The notes below the pieces were generated by a model, which worked only from the letters and a program-made list of their open reading frames with translations, ran no database searches and had not been told where the DNA came from. The translations under genes were made by a program, and so were the position numbers. 6,924 bases of DNA. It comes from Moraxellaceae bacterium (GTDB taxonomy: Bacteria; Pseudomonadota; Gammaproteobacteria; Pseudomonadales; Moraxellaceae). The DNA is taken from NCBI GenBank assembly GCA_030146505.1, contig JASLCO010000051.1, positions 1 through 6,924 on the forward strand, read 5' to 3'. Shown here in pieces: positions 1-5,156 of this stretch (position 1 is the first letter of the stretch; every line of letters begins with the position of its first letter).

Positions 1-2046
1 GGGAATGTCACCCAGGAACGGGGTCTTCACCACATTCTTGGAAGTGTTGGTCTGGAAGATGCCACCCAGGACAACGGTCTGACCATCATCAACCAGTACA
101 TTGGTCTTCACGCGATTGGTGTTGATGGCACGTGCACCACCCGTGACGATATCGCTGGGACTGTCATTGGTCACGAAAAGGTCCATGTTGATGCGGCCAT
201 CCGGCGTGATGCTGGGCGTCACCTCCAGACTGAGCTCCGCCTCCTGGAAGGCAATGGAAGTGGCACCGCTGGAAGTTGCCAGTTGATAAGGCAACTGCTG
301 GCCGGCCGCGATACGGGCTTTTTGCTTGTCTGCCGTCAGCACCTTGGGTGTTGCCACGATTTCGGCATTGCCATCCGACTGCAGGGCAGAAAGCTCAAGG
401 TCAAGCAAAAGGTTGTCCACGCCCGAAATGCCAACCGCAAAGGACGTGGCACCGGCTTTTTCCACACCAAGGTCAACCACGAGATCTTGAGGAGAGGTAA
501 TGGAGTAATCCAGCTTGCAAGGCGGCGATGAGCAATCAAGACCCTCCCACACTTCCTGGGCTGTCTGGTGGGTACCGCCAGTAATCACGCGACGGTAATC
601 GCCTGTATTCGGATTCCCCTGGAAGGCATCACGTGTCGCGCCCCACTTCACGCCCAGATCCTTGCTGTAGCCGGTCGTTGCCAGAACGATACGGGCTTCG
701 ATCAGCACCTGCTTCACGGGAATATCCAGCCGGGTAACCATGTCCCGGATTTCTTCAATGCGCTTGGCGGTGTCCAGCACGATCAGGGTATTGGTGCGCG
801 AATCCACATTGGCCGTACCGCGATCACTCAGCAGCTTGCTCGGCCCGGTCACCAGCTTGAGCAGGTCAGCAGCCTTGGCATAGTTGATCTGTATGAATTC
901 CGAACGCAACGGAGAAAGGCGCTCGGACTGGTTATTGCTTTCCATTTCCAGGCGTTCGCGATTGGCAATTTCATCTGCCGGTGCCACCAGCATCACATTG
1001 CCGATGGTGCGCTTGTCCAGGCCCTTCGTCTTCAGGATCAGGTCAAGCGCCTGGTCCCACGGCACATTCTGCAGGCGCAGGGTGATCTTGCCGTTGACGG
1101 AATCACTGGCCACGAGATTGAGAGAGGTGAAATCGGCAATAAGCTGCAGGACGGAGCGCACTTCAATGTCCTGGAAATTCAGCGACAGTTTTTCGCCGGC
1201 ATAACTGAAATCCTGCTTCTTGCGTTTGTCGTCCTTGTTTACCGGCTTGACGCTGATGGTGAACTTGTTGTCCGTCTGGTAGGCCAGATACTCAAAGTCG
1301 CCCTGGGGCTGTATCACCATGATGCCGTTGCCACCATCGTTATAGGCATCAATGGACTTCACCGGTGTTGCAAAATCCGTGACATCAAGACGACGACGCA
1401 GGCTTTCCGGCAGCTTTGCGCCGATGAACTTGGCCGTGATCTTGTTGCCCTGCTGCTGCACATCGACCGGCACGGCACCGGACGAAAGATCAATCAGCAC
1501 CTGGCCATCGCCCTGGTCGCCACGGCGGAAATCGATATTGTTGACCGCCTTTGCATGGGAAGAAGATGCCACAGGCAGGCTGACGGTTTTACCGGGCTTG
1601 GCAGCGCCGGCATTGGCCACAATATTCTTGCCGATATTGATGTAAAGCTGGTTGCCTTCGACACGTGTGCTGTAGCCCACGAGCTCACCCAGATTGATGA
1701 TGACTCGCGTCCGTTCATGCGTATCTATCACGGTAAGACTGCGGGCATTGCCGTTACCCAGGCTCTGGTACTTTCCAGGCAACGTGCTGCGCGTATTGGG
1801 CAGGTCAAAAACCAGACGCGCCGGCTTGTCGATCTGGTAGGGCGTGGGCTCGGGAGCATCGCCATCAAAACCCAGCCGCAACTCGATTTCATCCCCCGGC
1901 AGGACGACTGAGTCCACCTGCTCGAGCGCAAGCTTGTCCGCTGCAAATGCCACCTGGGCAAGCGCCACAAGGCCGACCATGCAGGCCATTATTCGACGCA
2001 TCAACATGTTCTTAGTCCTGGCTGTATTTTTGTTGATCGTATTCAT
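1..2046 (-). CDS. pilQ: Type IV pilus secretin PilQ (C-terminus cut by window edge)
   Basis: PilQ forms the multimeric outer-membrane pore through which the type IV pilus is extruded and retracted. The frame is open from the start to base 1 (682 codons). Numbered from 2046: a signal peptide with a hydrophobic run at about 19-35 ends in AFA/AD; two AMIN (peptidoglycan-binding) domains lie at about 41-140 and 168-268; a secretin/TonB short N-terminal domain at about 284-350 contains LNFQDIEVRSVL; an N1-type domain spans about 382-448; and VLIEARIV (447-454) leads into the secretin beta domain. The window ends inside the secretin signature (GQTVVLGGIF at 655-664, PFLGDIP at 676-682), so probably only some tens of residues are missing. 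Two starts are possible: ATG at 2046 (GGAG 9 nt upstream, chosen) or ATG at 2007 (AGGA 8 nt upstream, giving a shorter, more typical signal peptide). The mature protein is the same either way. It is the last operon gene in view and follows pilP after 28 bp. Identity is certain; the start is not. Confidence 0.96.
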   Translation of the reverse strand, partial: MNTINKNTARTKNMLMRRIMACMVGLVALAQVAFAADKLALEQVDSVVLPGDEIELRLGFDGDAPEPTPYQIDKPARLVFDLPNTRSTLPGKYQSLGNGNARSLTVIDTHERTRVIINLGELVGYSTRVEGNQLYINIGKNIVANAGAAKPGKTVSLPVASSSHAKAVNNIDFRRGDQGDGQVLIDLSSGAVPVDVQQQGNKITAKFIGAKLPESLRRRLDVTDFATPVKSIDAYNDGGNGIMVIQPQGDFEYLAYQTDNKFTISVKPVNKDDKRKKQDFSYAGEKLSLNFQDIEVRSVLQLIADFTSLNLVASDSVNGKITLRLQNVPWDQALDLILKTKGLDKRTIGNVMLVAPADEIANRERLEMESNNQSERLSPLRSEFIQINYAKAADLLKLVTGPSKLLSDRGTANVDSRTNTLIVLDTAKRIEEIRDMVTRLDIPVKQVLIEARIVLATTGYSKDLGVKWGATRDAFQGNPNTGDYRRVITGGTHQTAQEVWEGLDCSSPPCKLDYSITSPQDLVVDLGVEKAGATSFAVGISGVDNLLLDLELSALQSDGNAEIVATPKVLTADKQKARIAAGQQLPYQLATSSGATSIAFQEAELSLEVTPSITPDGRINMDLFVTNDSPSDIVTGGARAINTNRVKTNVLVDDGQTVVLGGIFQTNTSKNVVKTPFLGDIP

Positions 2047-2066
2047 GCTCTCATTCTCCAAGAATG
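2047..2066 (-). promoter_or_regulatory. pilQ ribosome binding site inside a small hairpin
   Basis: GGAG (2056-2059, read on the minus strand) lies 9 nt before the ATG at 2046. It sits in a perfect 6-bp inverted repeat, CATTCT-TGG-AGAATG (2052-2066), so part of the Shine-Dalgarno is in the stem and part in the 3-nt loop. This is the only untranslated gap inside the operon. The stem is short and mostly A-U, so any effect on pilQ translation is an inference. A second AGGA (2016-2019 on the minus strand) serves the alternative ATG at 2007. Confidence 0.4.
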
Positions 2067-2074
2067 TCGGCTCT

Positions 2075-2602
2075 TCATTCACTGAGAGTCAGGCTACGGG
2101 GACGTTCGACCCAGCCATCACGGCCATCGGGCACGATTTCCACCAGAGAAATCTGGCTCGGCGTAATCTCCACAATGCGTCCCTGGTTCTTGCCGAGATA
2201 ATTCCCCACCTTCACGCGCTGCACGCCACCGTTGCTGTCCTCAATGAGGGCAAACAGCGGGCCGCCCGGCCGCTGCAGCGTGCCACGAAGACGCAGGGCT
2301 TCAAGATTGAAGCGCTCCAGATACTCCTGCGGCCGTGAAAGATCAGGCTCGACCTTCTTGCCACTGCTGAGCAGCAGTTGCTCGGCACTCACCGGCGGCG
2401 CAAACGGGCTGCGCAACTGATGGGCCGCATAAGTGAATGTCGGCATGGGATTGAATTCAGGTGGAGGATCAACCTTGCCACGCGGTTTCTGGCGTATGGC
2501 CTCCATCTGGGCCTGCACATCATCAAAACTTGCCGAGCAGGCAGTCAGGAGCAAAGAGGACAGCACTCCGAAAACTGCAAATCCTTTACGTGAAATCATC
2601 AT
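2075..2602 (-). CDS. pilP: Type IV pilus inner-membrane lipoprotein PilP
   Basis: PilP is the lipoprotein that joins the PilN-PilO inner-membrane complex to the PilQ secretin across the periplasm. The 175-residue product has a charged N-terminus (SRK), a hydrophobic stretch at about 8-19 and a lipobox L19-T20-A21-C22, so it should be cleaved and lipidated at Cys22. A flexible proline-rich linker (about 40-70, with the conserved LRSPF at 63-67) is followed by the compact PilP beta-domain (about 98-160), which includes VGNYLGKNQGRI (132-143). PilP of P. aeruginosa is of similar length. The ATG at 2602 overlaps the pilO stop by 4 nt (ATGA), which implies translational coupling. A second ATG directly follows at 2599 and cannot be excluded as the start. 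Serine at +2 (S23) does not match the Asp inner-membrane retention signal of E. coli, but that rule varies outside enterobacteria. Confidence 0.96.
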   Translation of the reverse strand: MMISRKGFAVFGVLSSLLLTACSASFDDVQAQMEAIRQKPRGKVDPPPEFNPMPTFTYAAHQLRSPFAPPVSAEQLLLSSGKKVEPDLSRPQEYLERFNLEALRLRGTLQRPGGPLFALIEDSNGGVQRVKVGNYLGKNQGRIVEITPSQISLVEIVPDGRDGWVERPRSLTLSE

Positions 2603-3297
2603 TTGCCAGCCCCCGCTCCACCCTTCTTGCCAGCGGACTTCTTGTCGCCACCACCGCCACTTTCGTTATAGCGATAGGTCTTGGCCTGGATGACCAGGCT
2701 CAACACGGGCGAACCGTCATTATTGGTATCGTCCTTCTTGCCACCGGCTGGCTCGATCTTGAAATCATGCAGGGTCACGATACGCGGCAACGCCGCCACG
2801 CCACTCACAAAAGCACCAAAGGCGTGGTAGTCACCGTGAGCCTTGATATTGATGGGTTGCTCGGCATAGAAGTCCTTCGGCGCTTCCTGGCCAAGATCAA
2901 TGGAGTCGAACTCAACGCCACTACCCAAACCAGTGTGCGTGATGTCATCCAGCAGACCGGGGACTTCGGTGTCTTGCGGCAGTTGCCGCAGCAGGGCGCC
3001 GAAAGAGTCTTCCATGTCCTTGAGCTGACGCTTGTAGGTTTCCAGGTTCTGGGCCTTGAACACCTTGCCTTCGAACTCACCGAGCAGGGTTTCCTGCTGC
3101 TGCTTTCCTACCGCCAGACTGTCCTGTATCCCGGAAAGGTCAGCCACGTAACCCAGGGCAAGCACGGCCAGAAAAGCCAGCGCATAGATGAAAGCCTTTA
3201 CCGGCAAGGGCCAGGAACCCACATTCTGCGGGTCCAGCGTATTCAGCGTATTGATGAATTCCTGAAGGTCGAAGCTCTTTTTGGCAGCGTCTTTCAT
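2599..3297 (-). CDS. pilO: Type IV pilus alignment protein PilO
   Basis: PilO is a bitopic inner-membrane protein that heterodimerises with PilN through its periplasmic part and binds PilP, forming the alignment subcomplex between pilus motor and secretin. The 232-residue product has a cytoplasmic N-terminus (about 1-32), one membrane segment (about 33-52), a charged coiled-coil region (about 55-105) and a C-terminal ferredoxin-like core (about 110-210) with the conserved segments LPQDTEVPGLLDDI and FYAEQPINI. The last 20 residues form a low-complexity Gly/Lys/Ala tail. The ATG at 3297 overlaps the pilN stop by 4 nt (ATGA) and is preceded by AGAGGTG at a good distance, so the start is well supported. 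The stop overlaps pilP in the same way. Confidence 0.96.
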   Translation of the reverse strand: MKDAAKKSFDLQEFINTLNTLDPQNVGSWPLPVKAFIYALAFLAVLALGYVADLSGIQDSLAVGKQQQETLLGEFEGKVFKAQNLETYKRQLKDMEDSFGALLRQLPQDTEVPGLLDDITHTGLGSGVEFDSIDLGQEAPKDFYAEQPINIKAHGDYHAFGAFVSGVAALPRIVTLHDFKIEPAGGKKDDTNNDGSPVLSLVIQAKTYRYNESGGGGDKKSAGKKGGAGAGK

Positions 3298-3917
3298 TTC
3301 TTCACCTCTGCCTTGGCCGTGCCGGCTCCGTCCTTCTGCGTGCCATCATCAGGCGTTTCCAGCATCACGGACATCGTGAAACGGCTGCCCTGCTGCTTTT
3401 CGCCATCTTTAGCCGCCTTGGAGGCAGCAGACTGGTCAGCAGCCACCGTGGACAACTGCGGATTCTTGAACCATGGCGAAGCATCCAGGTTACGCATCAG
3501 GTTGGCCACCTGGTTGGAACTTTCCGCCACGCCGGTAATGGTGAAGGCATCGCCTTTGCGTTCCAGCGACTTGAGGTAGACACCATCCGGCATCACGCGC
3601 ACCAGTTCGTCGAAGACGCGCACAATGACGGGGCGGCGCCCCTGCAGGTCCTGAATAACCTTCATGCGCGACAGCAACTCGTCACGACGCTTCTGCAGGG
3701 CATCAATTTCGGTAATCTGCGAATCAAGCTTGGAGATTTCTGATTTGATGTACTGGTTGCGCTCTTCCTGGTCACTGACCTGCTTGGACAGGGCCATGTG
3801 GGCAAACAGCACGATGCCGACCGCCACCAGGGAAACGGCAATCAGGATGGCAATGAATTCCTGCTGGCGCTGCTTGCGCAGCTCCTGGCGCCAGGGGAGG
3901 AGGTTGATATTGGACAT
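3294..3917 (-). CDS. pilN: Type IV pilus alignment protein PilN
   Basis: PilN recruits cytoplasmic PilM through its N-terminal tail and pairs with PilO in the periplasm. The 207-residue product begins with the family hallmark INLLPWR (residues 4-10), the short peptide that docks into PilM. A membrane segment follows at about 21-40, then a long charged coiled coil (about 45-92) and a ferredoxin-like periplasmic core that includes RRPVIVRVFDELV (94-106) and a PDGVYL segment. A linker rich in Ala, Lys and Gln (about 160-178) interrupts the core, and the C-terminus is Lys/Ala-rich. The ATG at 3917 shares one base with the pilM stop (TGATG) and has GAGGAG upstream, within the end of pilM. Translation coupled to pilM is therefore likely. 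Confidence 0.97.
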   Translation of the reverse strand: MSNINLLPWRQELRKQRQQEFIAILIAVSLVAVGIVLFAHMALSKQVSDQEERNQYIKSEISKLDSQITEIDALQKRRDELLSRMKVIQDLQGRRPVIVRVFDELVRVMPDGVYLKSLERKGDAFTITGVAESSNQVANLMRNLDASPWFKNPQLSTVAADQSAASKAAKDGEKQQGSRFTMSVMLETPDDGTQKDGAGTAKAEVKK

Positions 3918-4978
3918 CAGTCAAAACTCCTCAGCGCAAGACCACAGGCAATCATCAGGGCCGGAGCATCATTGGCGATCGCCGCCGAGTTCACCTTGGG
4001 AGAGAGAGCCATGTTCATGAAGGGATTGGCCACCGACACGGGCGTGCCCAGCTTCTCCTGGACCAGGCTGGCCAAGCCGTCGATGGAAGCCGTGCCACCG
4101 GCCAGCACGATGTGGTCCACGTCGTTGTAGGCGCTGGAAGAAAAGAAGAACTGCAGGGAACGCGTCACCTGCTGCACAACGGCATCCATGAAAGGACGCA
4201 GCACTTCCGACTCATAGTCATCCGGCAGGCCGCCCTGCTTCTTGGCCATGCCGGCCTCTTCAAAGGAAAGACCGTAGCGGCGCTGGATTTCCTCGGTGAG
4301 CTGCTTGCCACCGAAGAGCTGTTCGCGGGTGTAGATGATCTTGCCGTCATTGACCACGTTGAGCGTGGTCATGGTGGCACCGATATCGATGATGGCCACC
4401 GTGCCTTCCGGCCCGCTGGAAATGGAGTCACCGATGAGGCCGAAAGCACGCTCCATGGCATAGGCTTCGACATCGACGATCTTGGCGCCAAGACCGCCTA
4501 TTTCCAGTGCATCCACGCGCAGTTCGACGTTTTCGTTACGGGAGGCGGCCAACAGCACGTTCACGCGGGCAGGATTGTTCTCCAGTGGCTCTACGACCTC
4601 GAAGTCTATGCTGACCTCTTCCATGGGATAGGGAATGTACTGGTCAGCCTCCAGACGAATCTGGGACTCACGCTCGTCATCGGAAAGATCGGCATCCATT
4701 TCGATGATCTTGGTGATGACCGCGGAGCCCGCCACGGCAACAGCCGCCTGCTTGGCGGAAGGCTTGGCCTTGGACAGAAGCTTCTTGATGGCTTCGCCGA
4801 CCCCTTCAACGTCATTGATGTTCTTCTCTACCACCGCATTTTGCGGGAGAGGCTCTACCCCGTAAGACTCCACGCGGTAGCGGTCCCCTTGCCGGCTCAG
4901 CTCCAGCAACTTGACCGAGGTGGAGCTGATGTCCAACCCGAGCAACGCAGAGTTCTTTTTCCCAAAAAAGGACAGCAC
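3917..4978 (-). CDS. pilM: Type IV pilus actin-like ATPase-fold protein PilM
   Basis: PilM is the cytoplasmic, FtsA/actin-like component of type IV pilus assembly. It binds nucleotide and the INLLPWR tail of PilN, and helps link the alignment complex to the cytoplasmic motor side. The 353-residue product has the actin-fold phosphate-1 loop GLDISSTSVKLLEL (14-27, D16), a phosphate-2 loop AIIDIGATMTTLNVV (195-209, D198) and an adenosine-binding segment IVLAGGTASIDGL (290-302). It ends in the PilM-typical CGLALRSFD. Length and sequence closely match P. aeruginosa PilM as remembered. The start is GTG at 4978: no ATG lies between it and the upstream in-frame stop at 5024-5026, MLSFFGKK is a typical PilM N-terminus, and AAAAGGGAA (4986-4994) supplies the ribosome site. 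It is the first gene of the operon. Confidence 0.97.
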   Translation of the reverse strand: MLSFFGKKNSALLGLDISSTSVKLLELSRQGDRYRVESYGVEPLPQNAVVEKNINDVEGVGEAIKKLLSKAKPSAKQAAVAVAGSAVITKIIEMDADLSDDERESQIRLEADQYIPYPMEEVSIDFEVVEPLENNPARVNVLLAASRNENVELRVDALEIGGLGAKIVDVEAYAMERAFGLIGDSISSGPEGTVAIIDIGATMTTLNVVNDGKIIYTREQLFGGKQLTEEIQRRYGLSFEEAGMAKKQGGLPDDYESEVLRPFMDAVVQQVTRSLQFFFSSSAYNDVDHIVLAGGTASIDGLASLVQEKLGTPVSVANPFMNMALSPKVNSAAIANDAPALMIACGLALRSFD

Positions 4979-5008
4979 GATCAGGTTCCCTTTTATTTTT
5001 TCTATGGA

Positions 5009-5031
5009 AAATGTGCACTTACGTCACATTT
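5009..5031. promoter_or_regulatory. Possible CRP/Vfr-like operator (7-bp inverted repeat)
   Basis: AAATGTG (5009-5015) and CACATTT (5025-5031) form a perfect inverted repeat with a 9-bp spacer. The arms match the outer halves of the CRP consensus (AAATGTGA-N6-TCACATTT), but the centre is one base longer than the 8 bp expected between these arms. Vfr, the Pseudomonas CRP homologue, is a known regulator of type IV pili. The site would lie just downstream of the proposed pilM transcription start and about 90 bp upstream of the proposed PBP1A start. The extra base argues against canonical CRP binding, so this could be another dimeric regulator's site or chance. Confidence 0.25.
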
Positions 5032-5043
5032 ATGTACAACTAC

Positions 5044-5072
5044 ATTAAATACTAGTCTTATCACGAGCGCAA
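5044..5072 (-). promoter_or_regulatory. Candidate sigma-70 promoter for pilMNOPQ
   Basis: On the minus strand, TTGCGC (5067-5072) and TTTAAT (5044-5049) are separated by 17 bp. The -10 matches TATAAT at five of six positions and the -35 matches TTGACA at three. Transcription would begin near 5037, giving a leader of about 59 nt before the pilM GTG. No better sigma-70 pair and no sigma-54 element was seen in the gap. A weak promoter of this kind could depend on an activator. Confidence 0.4.
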
Positions 5073-5103
5073 TTGCCGTACAAGAGTCGAACCCGCTTAT
5101 AAT
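5073..5103 (+). promoter_or_regulatory. Candidate sigma-70 promoter for the PBP1A gene
   Basis: A perfect TATAAT (5098-5103) is preceded by TTGCCG (5073-5078), four of six matches to TTGACA, with a rather long 19-bp spacer. GGGCCCC (5104-5110) follows the -10, so the discriminator is GC-rich. The start would be near 5110, leaving a leader of about 47 nt. The -10 is convincing; the -35 is less so. Confidence 0.6.
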
Positions 5104-5156
5104 GGGCCCCAGTTCACACCCCTTACCAACAGCATCGCGCAAGTAGCTGATATTCA

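Noticed and set aside
1..84. Deviation from the PROSITE-style secretin signature (Thr before the Pro of PFLGDIP)
   Set aside because: KTPFLGD variants are, as far as I recall, found among PilQ proteins, so this is normal family variation and not a defect.
568..1911. A 447-codon plus-strand open frame antisense to pilQ
   Set aside because: It lies wholly opposite a clear pilQ, its product shows no recognisable domain, and long antisense frames are expected opposite GC-biased genes.
2461..3579. A 372-codon plus-strand open frame antisense to pilP, pilO and pilN
   Set aside because: It spans three firmly identified genes on the other strand, including their overlaps, and its product resembles no known family.
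4112..5146. A 344-codon plus-strand open frame antisense to pilM and reaching toward the PBP1A gene
   Set aside because: Shadow of pilM; it has no recognisable domain, and it runs through the intergenic promoter region, where codon bias vanishes.
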